From Rhodobacteraceae bacterium D3-12 (GTDB lineage: Bacteria; Pseudomonadota; Alphaproteobacteria; Rhodobacterales; Rhodobacteraceae): DNA of 64,000 nucleotides. The notes beneath the pieces are model-generated. The model was not told the DNA's origin. It ran no database searches and worked only from the letters and a program-made list of their open reading frames with translations. The first letter of the stretch is position 1, and each line of letters opens with the position of its first letter. Shown here piece by piece: positions 34,986 to 44,237 of this stretch. The stretch lies in assembly GCA_025916135.1 (NCBI GenBank), contig CP104793.1, positions 992,001 through 1,056,000 of the forward strand, written 5' to 3'. Made by a program: the position numbers and the translations under genes.

Positions 34986-36434
34986 ATGATTGATCTTCGC
35001 CCCGTTGGATATGTAATCGGACTGCTGACCACCGCACTTGGCCTGACCATGCTGCTGCCGATGGTGGTTGATCTGGCCGAAGGGCGCGGCCATTGGGCCG
35101 CTTTTGCCGAATCCTCGGTGCTCACGGTGCTGACCGGCGGGTTGATCGCGCTCACCTGTCAGAACGGCGTGCGCGAAGGGCTGACGCTCCAGCAAACCTT
35201 CCTTCTGACCTCCGGCGTCTGGCTGGCTTTGCCATTTTTTGCCGCGCTCCCCTTCATGCTGGGCGAAACCGACGCCCGCTTTGTTGATGCGTTTTTCGAG
35301 GCGATGTCAGGCCTCACCACCACCGGTTCGACCGTGTTCACCGGGCTTGATGATATGCCAAAGGGCATTTTGCTGTGGCGCGGCATCCTTCAATGGCTCG
35401 GCGGGATCGGCATCATCGTCGTGGCAATGGTCTTCCTGCCCGAACTGCGGGTCGGCGGAATGCAAATTTTCCGCTCCGAAGCCTTTGATACAATGGGTAA
35501 AATTCTTCCCCGCGCGACACAGATCTCGGGCCAGATTTCGGTGATCTACCTTGGCATCACCATGGCCTGTATCATCACTTACCTGTTCCTCGGCATGGAT
35601 GCGTTTGATGCCACCGTTCATGCGCTCACCACGGTGTCGACGGGCGGGTTCTCGAATTATGACAACTCCTTTAGTGGCTTCTCTGGCGCGCCCGAATACG
35701 CCGCATCCTTCTTCATGATCCTCGCCGCTTTGCCCTTCGTGCGCTATGTGCAACTGGTCAACGGCAATGCCAAACCGCTGCTCAAAGACACCCAGTTGCA
35801 TGCCTTTCTCGGCACAATCGCGGTGCTGACGATCATCACCACGCTGATCCTCACCTCGATCTTCCCGCACCATTGGGAACAGGCCATGCGTGAGGGGCTG
35901 TTCAACATCACCTCGATCATGTCTGGCACCGGCTATTCCTCGGTCGATTACATGGCTTGGGGTCCTTTCCTCATCACAATCTTTTTCTTTGTCGGCCTCG
36001 TCGGCGGCTGCGCCGGGTCAACCGCCTGTTCGGTCAAGATTTTCCGCTACCAGATCCTGTTTTCCTCGATCAAAGCCCAGATCAAGCGCACCGCCTATCC
36101 GCATGGCATCTTCCCGCCCCTCTACGATGGCCGCCCCATTTCCGAGGATGTCCTGAACTCGGTGATGAGCTTTTTCGTCTTCTTCACCGTCACTTTGGGC
36201 CTGCTTGCCGTGGCGCTCTCCCTCACCGGGCTCGATCTCATCACCTCCCTGTCCGGCGCGGCCACTGCCATCGCCAATATCGGCCCCGGCCTCGGCGACA
36301 CGATCGGCCCGGCGGGCAATTTCTCGACGCTCAATGACACCGCCAAATGGATTTTGGCCCTCGGCATGTGGATCGGGCGGCTCGAATTGATGGCGGTGTT
36401 TGCCCTCTTCACTCTGCAATTCTGGAGAGCCTAA
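34986..36434 (+). CDS. trkH: Trk potassium uptake protein TrkH
   Basis: 482 residues with four membrane-pore-membrane repeats. Pore segments include SGLTTTGSTVF and TTVSTGGFSNYD, the glycine of each lining the selectivity filter. The protein imports potassium together with the cytosolic TrkA regulator, which is not in the window. The start at 34986 (MIDLRPVGYVIGLL) has no strong ribosome-binding site. The stop overlaps the start of the next gene (TAATG), so the pair is co-translated, an unexpected partner for a decarboxylase. Confidence 0.93.
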   Translation: MIDLRPVGYVIGLLTTALGLTMLLPMVVDLAEGRGHWAAFAESSVLTVLTGGLIALTCQNGVREGLTLQQTFLLTSGVWLALPFFAALPFMLGETDARFVDAFFEAMSGLTTTGSTVFTGLDDMPKGILLWRGILQWLGGIGIIVVAMVFLPELRVGGMQIFRSEAFDTMGKILPRATQISGQISVIYLGITMACIITYLFLGMDAFDATVHALTTVSTGGFSNYDNSFSGFSGAPEYAASFFMILAALPFVRYVQLVNGNAKPLLKDTQLHAFLGTIAVLTIITTLILTSIFPHHWEQAMREGLFNITSIMSGTGYSSVDYMAWGPFLITIFFFVGLVGGCAGSTACSVKIFRYQILFSSIKAQIKRTAYPHGIFPPLYDGRPISEDVLNSVMSFFVFFTVTLGLLAVALSLTGLDLITSLSGAATAIANIGPGLGDTIGPAGNFSTLNDTAKWILALGMWIGRLELMAVFALFTLQFWRA

Positions 36435-38101
36435 TGTCAGATCAGGCCACATCCCCCCTCGGTGCTCAAATCTCTCATATGCTCAAATCGCGTGGGGTGG
36501 ACACGATTTTTGGCATTCCCGGCGTTCATAACATCGAAATGTATCGCGGAATCGAAGACGCCGGCATCACTCATATCCTCGCCCGTCACGAACAGGGCGC
36601 GGGGTTCATGGCCGATGGCTTTGCCCGCGCAACCGGACGCCCCGGCGTGGCCTATGTCATCACCGGGCCGGGGGTCTGCAACATCATGACGCCGATGGGG
36701 CAGGCCTATTCCGATTCCGTGCCGATGCTGGTCATTTCGTCCTGTCTCGATGAAACCGCCCGCCGCTGCGGGCAACTTCACCAGATGCTGGATCAAGAGA
36801 GTGCCGCCGCCACGGTCTGCGACTGGAGCCATGAAGCCCGCACGCCGCAATCCGCCTTTGATCTGATCGACCGCGCTTTTTGCGAATTCAACAGCCAACG
36901 CAAACGCCCCAAGCATATTCAAGTGCCGATTGCCCTCGGCGGCATAGCCTGCGCGCCGGCCCCGAATGCCCGCGATTCGCTCACTGGGGCAGCAGGGGTA
37001 GGGGGGCTCGCCTCCGCCGATCCGACCGCGATAACCGCCCTGTCTGCGCGCCTTGCGGCTGCGCAAAAACCACTGTTCATCTTTGGTGGCGGCGTCGTTG
37101 CCGCGGGGGCCGAACAACGCGCCCGCGACATGCTGCAGCACTTCGGCGCGGCTGGGTTTACCACCTACGCCGCGGGCGGCGTGCTTGCCCCCGATGACCC
37201 GATGAGCTTTGGCTGCTACCTCGGTAGACCGGAAAGCGCGTCGATCATCGCCAGCTCTGATCTGGTGATTGCGATTGGCACGGAACTGGCCGAGGTTGAT
37301 CTCTGGCGCAACACCCTTGGCCATACCGCCACCTTGGTGCGCGTCGATATTGATCCGGCGGTTCTGGCCGACGAACATCGCGCCGACATTATCTTTCGCG
37401 CCGATGCCAAAGCGTTCCTCGATGCCCTTCTTGCGATGTCGCAAGAGGCCAGCGCAAAAGGCAACGCCGCGCCGTCCGCCAAGCCATCGCCCAAACGCTC
37501 TACGACCCGTTGGGACGCTGCTGAAATCGCGGCCTTCCGGGCCCGCTCGCGCGCCGAAGTTGACGCCGAACGTCCCGGCATCACCCCGATCTGCGATGCG
37601 CTGCGCGACTGCCTGCCTGTTGACGCTATGATCTATTCCGACATGACCCAGTTCGCCTATGTCGCGCGGGAGGTTTGGGACATGCCGCGCGCGGGTCATT
37701 GGCACCATCCCACGGGCTTTGGCACGCTGGGGTATGCGCTGCCAGCGGCGATCGGCGGGGCGGTCGCGCGCTCTGGTTTGCCGACGCTGGCCATTGCGGG
37801 TGATTACGGCCTGCAATACACCATCCAAGAGCTCGGAACCGCTGTCGAGCTGCGCTTGCCTCTGCCGATCCTGATCTGGGACAATGCCAAGCTGGGCGAG
37901 ATTGAAGACGCCATGACCGGCGCACAGATTGCGCCCAACGCGGTGGTCGCGCGCAACCCGGATTTCCTCAAACTGGCCGAGGCTTACGGCGCTTACGCTG
38001 CCGAACCCACAACCCTTGCTGACTTGCAAAAGACCACGCTTGCCGCGCTCAGCGCAGATCGTCCCACGCTTATCCGCATGACGTCCGCGCTGTCTGTATA
38101 G
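36434..38101 (+). CDS. ThDP-dependent enzyme, probably 5-guanidino-2-oxopentanoate decarboxylase
   Basis: 555 residues in the acetolactate-synthase/pyruvate-decarboxylase fold. The catalytic glutamate is in LARHEQGAGFMADG. The diphosphate-Mg site is GDYGLQYT, ending about 25 residues on with WDNAKLGEI. The middle domain carries the Rossmann-like FIFGGGVV. I think the closest named relative is AruI, which decarboxylates 2-ketoarginine in arginine catabolism; that is from memory of the family, and acetolactate synthase-like alternatives remain. A Pro/Ala/Lys-rich linker (about residues 350-370) is unusual. Coupled to trkH. Confidence 0.75.
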   Translation: MSDQATSPLGAQISHMLKSRGVDTIFGIPGVHNIEMYRGIEDAGITHILARHEQGAGFMADGFARATGRPGVAYVITGPGVCNIMTPMGQAYSDSVPMLVISSCLDETARRCGQLHQMLDQESAAATVCDWSHEARTPQSAFDLIDRAFCEFNSQRKRPKHIQVPIALGGIACAPAPNARDSLTGAAGVGGLASADPTAITALSARLAAAQKPLFIFGGGVVAAGAEQRARDMLQHFGAAGFTTYAAGGVLAPDDPMSFGCYLGRPESASIIASSDLVIAIGTELAEVDLWRNTLGHTATLVRVDIDPAVLADEHRADIIFRADAKAFLDALLAMSQEASAKGNAAPSAKPSPKRSTTRWDAAEIAAFRARSRAEVDAERPGITPICDALRDCLPVDAMIYSDMTQFAYVAREVWDMPRAGHWHHPTGFGTLGYALPAAIGGAVARSGLPTLAIAGDYGLQYTIQELGTAVELRLPLPILIWDNAKLGEIEDAMTGAQIAPNAVVARNPDFLKLAEAYGAYAAEPTTLADLQKTTLAALSADRPTLIRMTSALSV

Positions 38102-38323
38102 GCGCGGCATTGGCCCGGCGTCCCCGCTTAGGCGCCTGTGCACCCGGCTCATCCCCCATCGGTGGGCAGCGGTCAGAACCCGCCTCACCGCGAGAATGAT
38201 CCAAACAAAGTTGAGAGACAGACGCCATATCATGCGCAAAGCGTGGCAGAGAAACCTTGAGCTTTGGTTAACGCGCCGTGCGCCGTAGTAAAGTTAACCT
38301 GCGTTAACCACTGCTCACCGAAC

Positions 38324-38360
38324 GGCAGCCGGGAGTCAGCCGGATGTCAGCCGGGAGTCA
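38324..38360 (+). repeat. 37-base interspersed repeat, copy 1
   Basis: After GGC, three tandem 11-base units AGCCGGGAGTC, AGCCGGATGTC and AGCCGGGAGTC. The complement of 61016-61052 is the same over 36 of 37 bases, and homology ends at both edges. Confidence 0.85.
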
Positions 38361-38406
38361 CCCCCCCAATTTGCCGGTTTTTGCACCGTTAACCTTTATC
38401 GCAAAA

Positions 38407-38427
38407 CCGCCCCCAAAACGGGGGCGG
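38407..38427 (-). terminator. Intrinsic terminator for the minus-strand protease-like gene
   Basis: CCGCCCCC (38407-38414) pairs with GGGGGCGG (38420-38427). Read on the minus strand the stem is followed by TTTTGC, just after the stop at 38434. Confidence 0.75.
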
Positions 38428-38433
38428 ACCTAC

Positions 38434-40185
38434 TTACCAACAGCTTACCAAAACGGTCATGCCCTGCGCCTTGAGCGTCAAATCTTCAGGCGCCATCGCG
38501 GCAGTGCTGTCCGGCAGGTTGGCGCTGATTCCAGCGGCTTCAAGCACTTGCCGCAGCGTGTTGGAATCCATCGAGAAACTGACGTTTTCAGGCAGCTTCT
38601 TGTCACCCTCAGGCAGCGGAAGAAGCATCCCCATCACCGCGCCGCCCGCATCAAACACAGGCCCGCCCGCATCCCCGGGCAACGCGCTCAGCGCCAGCCG
38701 GTTCAAATCACTCTCACCGCGCAAACCTTTGACATCGCTCAGCTTTCCAAAGGTCATCGTCGGTGCGCCCAGAACGCCCTCGTAAGAGAACCCGGCAACC
38801 GCCACGTCCGACTGCAACCGCGGCTCTCCCTCGCGCAGCGTCGCAAATGACGCCGGCGCCAGCGCGTCGCGCGCGCGCAAAACCGCCACGCCCCGCGCCG
38901 CGTCGCTCATCACCACATCGGCCTCGTGATCGCCGTCCAGCGTGATTTTCGAACAGCCTGCAATCGCCTCGACTGTGGTTACAACCGTGCCTTGAGCATC
39001 GACATAAAAGCCCGAACGTGACAGCTTGGGACGGCGGATTTCAAGCCCGGCCACAAGGTCAATGTTCTGCGCTTCATTCATCCCCGCAGCGGGGCTCATG
39101 ACGCCATCCAAACGTTTGAAACTCTTCTGCATTTCACCCAACAGACGGGTCCGGCGTTCTTCGTCACCGGCGGGCCAGACAAGGGTGAAACCCTTGACCA
39201 TTCCGCCCTCAAGACGCGCTTCGGTATGCGAGATGAAATCGGCGCCTTCGCCGATGAGAACAAAGCTGTTGTTCTTGCGCTCACGCGGGCCAGCCTCGGG
39301 CACAACTTCCAGCGTTTGCATGATGTCGTACAGCCCGAAAAGCGTGTTCTGATCGCCCTGTTGGCTGATCAAAAGAACCCGCGCCGGGATGTCGCCAGCG
39401 GCCTCGAAATGGGCAAACGGCGGGCTGTATTTGGCGAATGTCACAGCCCCCAAAGGCAGCTTCATCTCGATCCCGGTTGTCGTGTCGCTCACCACCTGAA
39501 GGTCAAGCCCGTCCAGCACAGCGTTATACATCTTGCGCAGGGCAATGCGTTGTTTTGTCGTCAAAATCCCTGTCTTCTCGAACCCGTTCGCCTCTTGCCA
39601 GCTGGCCATCGAGCCGCGTGTGCCGCGCCCGAATGCGCCATCGATGCCGCCGGTGTAATGCCCGGCCCATTTCAGCATCACTTGCAACTCCATGCGCTCC
39701 TCGCGGCTCAACGCCGCTTCGCTGCGCCGGGCCTGGCTTGGGGTTTCATCTGCGGGGATAATCTCAACCGGAGCCGAAGGGGCGGCGGGCTGCGTGTTGG
39801 TCGCGCTCCCGGTGTCACCAATCTGCGGCTCGGCCACTTGCGGCAGGTTCAAAAGATCTGCACCCACCGGCCAGAATTGCTGACGAAAGGCGCTGGAAAA
39901 CGCCAGGAAACTGTCACTCGGAATTTCGCGTTCCGCCCGGTAAACCTGCAAGACCCGCTCAGCATCGCTGCGGGTATATGGCCCCAAAACAATGGCATAC
40001 CAGCCGCCGCCAAGGGAAAAGCCGTTCACATCAGGCAGCCGCGCCCCATAAGCGCGAATGCGTGTCTGAGTGGTGTTGAGGTTCGGATGCGCTTCGATCT
40101 GCACCCATGCGATATCCTGCTGGGCCTGAACCGCGTTAACCTGAATTAGAAGCGTGAGAATTACTGTAACGAAAAGTCTTTTCAT
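38434..40185 (-). CDS. Exported SPOR and peptidoglycan-binding protein with a degenerate trypsin-like domain
   Basis: 583 residues from the ATG at 40185, which starts a signal peptide (MKRLFVTVILTLLIQVNAVQA). A SPOR-like domain (about 25-105) is followed by a Pro/Ala linker and a PG_binding_1 domain (about 160-215: LQVMLKWAGHYTGGIDGAFG). A central unassigned region leads to a trypsin-like fold (about 390-560). The protease signature is altered: PGDAGGPVFD in place of GDSGGP, and VTTVEAIAGC where an active His is expected. It is therefore probably not a protease but a periplasmic binding or scaffold protein. Confidence 0.8.
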   Translation of the reverse strand: MKRLFVTVILTLLIQVNAVQAQQDIAWVQIEAHPNLNTTQTRIRAYGARLPDVNGFSLGGGWYAIVLGPYTRSDAERVLQVYRAEREIPSDSFLAFSSAFRQQFWPVGADLLNLPQVAEPQIGDTGSATNTQPAAPSAPVEIIPADETPSQARRSEAALSREERMELQVMLKWAGHYTGGIDGAFGRGTRGSMASWQEANGFEKTGILTTKQRIALRKMYNAVLDGLDLQVVSDTTTGIEMKLPLGAVTFAKYSPPFAHFEAAGDIPARVLLISQQGDQNTLFGLYDIMQTLEVVPEAGPRERKNNSFVLIGEGADFISHTEARLEGGMVKGFTLVWPAGDEERRTRLLGEMQKSFKRLDGVMSPAAGMNEAQNIDLVAGLEIRRPKLSRSGFYVDAQGTVVTTVEAIAGCSKITLDGDHEADVVMSDAARGVAVLRARDALAPASFATLREGEPRLQSDVAVAGFSYEGVLGAPTMTFGKLSDVKGLRGESDLNRLALSALPGDAGGPVFDAGGAVMGMLLPLPEGDKKLPENVSFSMDSNTLRQVLEAAGISANLPDSTAAMAPEDLTLKAQGMTVLVSCW

Positions 40186-40358
40186 CGTCCCCAAAGTGCC
40201 CTTGCATGTTCGCGTGTTACGTCCTGTCTGCGGGGACTTCTATCAAATCTAGGGTCTCTTGCACCCAAATAATGCGTGAGCACGCAATTGACCCTGCCGC
40301 GCCCCACCAGTAAGCAGGGCGCGATTACGTTTTAAGCACTCGGGCAAGGGGTTTTGGC

Positions 40359-41303
40359 ATGACAGCCGGGCAGACCAAACCACGCAGTTTTCAAGAGATT
40401 ATCCTGCGTTTGCAATCCTATTGGGCATCGCGCGGCTGTGCCGTGATGCAGCCCTATGATATGGAGGTCGGCGCCGGCACGTTCCACCCCGCCACGACAT
40501 TGCGCTCACTTGGCTCTCGCCCTTGGGCCGCGGCCTATGTGCAGCCTTCGCGCCGCCCCACCGACGGGCGCTATGGTGAAAACCCGAACCGTTTGCAGCA
40601 CTATTACCAGTATCAGGTGCTGATCAAACCCTCGCCGCCCGACCTTCAGGACCTCTACCTCGGTAGCCTCGCGGCCATTGGCATCGACATGGATATGCAC
40701 GACATTCGCTTTGTCGAGGATGACTGGGAATCGCCCACGCTCGGCGCTTGGGGGCTGGGCTGGGAAGTTTGGTGTGACGGGATGGAGGTCTCTCAGTTTA
40801 CCTATTTTCAACAGGTTGGGGGGCATGATTGCCATCCAGTCTCGGGAGAGTTGACTTACGGGCTGGAACGCTTGGCGATGTATGTGCTGGGCGTCGATCA
40901 TGTGATGGACATGCCGTTTAATGACCCGCAAGCGCCTATCGCTCTTACTTATGGCGACGTGTTCCGCCAGACCGAGCAGGAATACAGCCGCTGGAATTTT
41001 GATGTGGCCAACACAAAAGTTTTGCTGAAGCAGTTTGAAGAGGCCGAAGCCGAGTGTCAGAATATCCTCTCGCAGGCGCATGACGACCCGAAAACCGGCA
41101 AACGCATCATCATGGCGCACCCGGCCTATGATCAATGCATCAAAGCTTCACACATTTTTAACCTTTTGGACGCGCGCGGCGTCATTTCCGTGACCGAGCG
41201 TCAGGCCTATATCGGCCGTGTGCGGGCGTTGGCCAAACAATGTGCTGACGCTTTCGTTCTGACCGAAGCCGGGGGCTTTGCGCCGGAAAGCGCAAGCGCA
41301 TGA
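40359..41303 (+). CDS. glyQ: Glycine-tRNA ligase alpha subunit
   Basis: 314 residues. It is the catalytic subunit of the bacterial heterotetrameric glycyl-tRNA synthetase, charging tRNA-Gly with glycine. [30 protein letters not shown] and [18 protein letters not shown] are unmistakable. The stop overlaps the next gene by 4 bases, and the beta subunit follows one gene later. No T-box is seen in the 173-base leader, as expected outside Firmicutes. Confidence 0.97.
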   Translation: MTAGQTKPRSFQEIILRLQSYWASRGCAVMQPYDMEVGAGTFHPATTLRSLGSRPWAAAYVQPSRRPTDGRYGENPNRLQHYYQYQVLIKPSPPDLQDLYLGSLAAIGIDMDMHDIRFVEDDWESPTLGAWGLGWEVWCDGMEVSQFTYFQQVGGHDCHPVSGELTYGLERLAMYVLGVDHVMDMPFNDPQAPIALTYGDVFRQTEQEYSRWNFDVANTKVLLKQFEEAEAECQNILSQAHDDPKTGKRIIMAHPAYDQCIKASHIFNLLDARGVISVTERQAYIGRVRALAKQCADAFVLTEAGGFAPESASA

Positions 41304-41857
41304 ACGGCAAGCTCGTAGGAGGGTTCATCGTGTTAGTCGCCGCAATCGCAGGGGCCGCGATCTATTACCTGCAGGTCTATGCGTTCTACGAAGAGGTGAG
41401 CGTGACCGGCACCGATGACGTAATGCTGACCTCGCTTGTCTCCGGGCAAGCCGAGCCGATCCTCTATGAGGACTTCAAGGCGATCAACGCCACCTCCTCG
41501 CCGATCCGCTATCGCGCGTGTTTCACCACGGCGCAAAGTCAGGCGATGATGACGGAAACCTATGAACCCTACGCCACGCCCGAACCCCGCGTCGCGCCTG
41601 ACTGGTTCGACTGTTTCGATGCCGAAGCCATTGGCCAAGCACTTGAAAAAGGGGATGCGATTGCCTTCTTGGGGCAGTCCAATGTTGTCTATGGCATCGA
41701 CCGCGTTGTCGCCGTTTATCCAGACGGGCGCGGCTATGCCTGGCACCAGATAAATCACTGCGGCGAAATGGTTTTCGATGGGCAACCCGCGCCCGCCGAT
41801 TGCCCACCCCAACCGCAAGCCAACACGCCCGTAACCGCCGGACCGGAAAGCGACTGA
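41300..41857 (+). CDS. DUF6446 family protein inside the glyQ-glyS operon
   Basis: 185 residues. One N-terminal membrane helix (about residues 5-25, [19 protein letters not shown]) anchors a periplasmic domain with cysteines in YRACFTT, WFDCFD and NHCGEMV. The tail is proline-rich. It resembles a family I know as DUF6446, found in this order between the two GlyRS genes; function unknown. It overlaps glyQ by 4 bases (ATGA) and precedes glyS by one base, so it is produced with the synthetase. Confidence 0.85.
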   Translation: MNGKLVGGFIVLVAAIAGAAIYYLQVYAFYEEVSVTGTDDVMLTSLVSGQAEPILYEDFKAINATSSPIRYRACFTTAQSQAMMTETYEPYATPEPRVAPDWFDCFDAEAIGQALEKGDAIAFLGQSNVVYGIDRVVAVYPDGRGYAWHQINHCGEMVFDGQPAPADCPPQPQANTPVTAGPESD

Positions 41858-41858
41858 C

Positions 41859-44108
41859 ATGCCTGATCTTCTGATCGAACTCTTTTCCGAAGAAATCCCC
41901 GCCCGTATGCAGGCGCGTGCCGCCGATGATTTGAAAAAGCGCATGACCGATGGTCTGGTCGAGGCCGGCCTCACTTATGGCGGGGCCAAGGCTTTCTCGA
42001 CGCCGCGCCGCCTTGTGCTCGCACTCGACGATCTGCTCGCCGACAGCCCCACCGTTCGCGAGGAACGCAAAGGCCCGCGCGCCGATGCGCCCGAAAAGGC
42101 GATCGAAGGCTTCCTGCGCGGCGCAGGCCTTGCCCGCGATCAACTGGAAGAGCGCGACACCCCCAAGGGCAAGGTGCTCTTTGCCACGATCGAAAAGCCG
42201 GGCCGCCCCGCCGCCGAGATCGTCGCCGAAGTGCTTGAGACGACCATCCGCAACTTCCCTTGGCCCAAATCCATGCGCTGGGGCACGGGCAGCCTGCGCT
42301 GGGTGCGCCCGCTGCACTCCATTCTGTGCGTCCTTAGCACCGAGGAAGGGGCCGAGGTTGTGCCACTCGAGATCGACGGCATCACCAGCGGCAACATCAC
42401 CCGCGGCCACCGTTTCATGGGGGGCGCCTTTGCGGTGACCGGCTTTGACGACTACGTGGCGCGGCTCAAACGCGACCGCGTGATCCTTGATGCCGTTGAG
42501 CGCGCCGACCACATCTGGCAAGAGGCCACCAACATGGCTTTCGCCTCTGGGCTCGACGTGGTTGAAGACAAAGGCCTGCTCGCTGAGGTCGCGGGCCTTG
42601 TTGAATGGCCCGTGGTCCTGATGGGAGAGATCGGCGAGGAATTCCTCGGCCTGCCGCCCGAAGTCTTGCAAACCTCGATGAAGGAACATCAAAAGTTCTT
42701 CTCGGTCCGCAACCCCAAGACCGGGCGCATCGAACGCTTTATCACCGTCGCCAATGTCGAAACGGCGGACAATGGCGCGACCATTCTTGCAGGCAATCAA
42801 AAAGTGCTCTCGGCGCGGCTCTCGGATGCCAAGTTCTTTTGGGAAAACGATTTGCGCGTTGCCAAGGCGGGTATGGGCGACTGGCTCGACAAGCTCGACA
42901 ATGTGACGTTTGAGCGCCAGCTCGGCACCCAAGCCACTCGTATTGCGCGTATCGCTCGCCTTGCCCGTGCGCTGGCTCCGATCACCGGGGCCGATCCTGC
43001 CGTGGCCGAACAAGCCGCCAAGGTCGCCAAGGCCGACCTCTCCTCGGAAATGGTCTATGAGTTCCCTGAGCTTCAGGGCCTGATGGGGCGCTACTATGCC
43101 GAGGCCGCTGGCCTCCCTGCGGATGTGGCCACAGCCTGTGAAGAGCATTACTCGCCGCTTGGTCCGTCCGATGACGTGCCCGAAGGAGCAGTATCGCGCG
43201 CCGTGGCACTGGCTGACAAGCTCGACACGCTCACCGGCTTCTGGGCGATTGATGAAAAGCCGACCGGATCAAAAGACCCCTTTGCCCTGCGTCGTGCCGC
43301 GCTCGGGGTGATCCGCATCATTCTGGCGGGTGATCTGCGGCTCTCGCTCGATGCGTTTACAGAATCGCAACTTCTATTGCACAAGATCGGTCTCAATCGC
43401 GCCAAAGCATCCATCGGTGAAATTGATACCCTCGAAGAGGTCATCGACGAAATTTCTGATCATGGCGTGTTTGGTGCTGCCTTTCAGGCCGTGCTTGACC
43501 GGGTAAAAGACCGCGACAATGCGCCGGATACGGGAGATGGCTCATTCCTGCGCTCGGTCGGGGATAAACTCCCCAGCATCTCGACCGATCTTTTGGCGTT
43601 CTTCCATGATCGTCTCAAGGTCTATCTGCGCGATCAGGGGCTGCCGCACGACGTGATTGATGCCTGCCTCGAAATGGGCGGTGGCAATGATCTGACCATG
43701 CTTGTCAAACGCGCCGATGCTTTGGCCGCTTTCCTTAAGACTGATGATGGTGACAACCTTCTTCAAGGGTACAAGCGGGCCAATAACATCCTCACTCAGG
43801 CCGAAGCTAAAGACGGCGTTGAATACAGCTATGGCGCCGATGTGAAATTCGCCGAAACAGCCGAAGAAAAGGCGCTTTTCGCCGCTCTTGATGCTGCCGA
43901 CAGCGAGATTTCCGCCGCCATGGACGCCGAGGATTTCGCCGGTGCAATGGCTGGAATGGCGCGTCTGCGCGGCCCGATTGATGCGTTTTTCGAAGCGGTT
44001 CAGGTTAATTCCGACAACGAGGTGCTGCGCCGCAATCGTCTGAACCTGCTGTCGCGTATTCGCAAGATCTGCCTGCGGGTGGCCGACCTCGACAAGGTGC
44101 AAAGCTGA
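41859..44108 (+). CDS. glyS: Glycine-tRNA ligase beta subunit
   Basis: 749 residues. The beta subunit binds tRNA-Gly and completes the synthetase. The N-terminus MPDLLIELFSEEIPARM is diagnostic; FSTPRRL, RWVRPLHSI and KEHQKFFSV follow, and an HD-like region and an anticodon-binding helical C-terminus complete the protein. It is slightly longer than the E. coli protein. It closes the glyQ-DUF6446-glyS operon. Confidence 0.97.
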   Translation: MPDLLIELFSEEIPARMQARAADDLKKRMTDGLVEAGLTYGGAKAFSTPRRLVLALDDLLADSPTVREERKGPRADAPEKAIEGFLRGAGLARDQLEERDTPKGKVLFATIEKPGRPAAEIVAEVLETTIRNFPWPKSMRWGTGSLRWVRPLHSILCVLSTEEGAEVVPLEIDGITSGNITRGHRFMGGAFAVTGFDDYVARLKRDRVILDAVERADHIWQEATNMAFASGLDVVEDKGLLAEVAGLVEWPVVLMGEIGEEFLGLPPEVLQTSMKEHQKFFSVRNPKTGRIERFITVANVETADNGATILAGNQKVLSARLSDAKFFWENDLRVAKAGMGDWLDKLDNVTFERQLGTQATRIARIARLARALAPITGADPAVAEQAAKVAKADLSSEMVYEFPELQGLMGRYYAEAAGLPADVATACEEHYSPLGPSDDVPEGAVSRAVALADKLDTLTGFWAIDEKPTGSKDPFALRRAALGVIRIILAGDLRLSLDAFTESQLLLHKIGLNRAKASIGEIDTLEEVIDEISDHGVFGAAFQAVLDRVKDRDNAPDTGDGSFLRSVGDKLPSISTDLLAFFHDRLKVYLRDQGLPHDVIDACLEMGGGNDLTMLVKRADALAAFLKTDDGDNLLQGYKRANNILTQAEAKDGVEYSYGADVKFAETAEEKALFAALDAADSEISAAMDAEDFAGAMAGMARLRGPIDAFFEAVQVNSDNEVLRRNRLNLLSRIRKICLRVADLDKVQS

Positions 44109-44126
44109 GCGCGGAGCCGATCCGTC

Positions 44127-44144
44127 ACACCCGGTAACGGGTGT
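44127..44144 (+). terminator. Short hairpin after glyS
   Basis: ACACCCG (44127-44133) pairs with CGGGTGT (44138-44144) around GTAA. There is no T run, so termination is uncertain. Confidence 0.35.
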
Positions 44145-44237
44145 TGCGCTAGGCTCGTTCCGGCATATGGTGTAGGGGCTTTGCTCTTGTCAGAACGGAT
44201 TGCGGGCGTATGCTGCGCGCAATCGAGAGGTGCCGCA

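Larger units (their letters stand above)
38102..38433. other. Intergenic region with repeats and terminator
   Basis: 332 bases between convergent genes. It contains the 37-base repeat (38324-38360), four GTTAAC palindromes (38267, 38293, 38303, 38388) and a terminator for the minus-strand gene. No credible gene is seen. Confidence 0.7.

Noticed and set aside
36437-38239. 600-codon open frame antisense to the ThDP-dependent decarboxylase
   Set aside because: It mirrors the whole real gene, has no family motifs, and is typical of antisense frames in high-GC DNA with skewed third positions.
40186-40358. T-box leader before glyQ
   Set aside because: No T-box core sequence or specifier stem, and the organism is not of a group that uses T-boxes.
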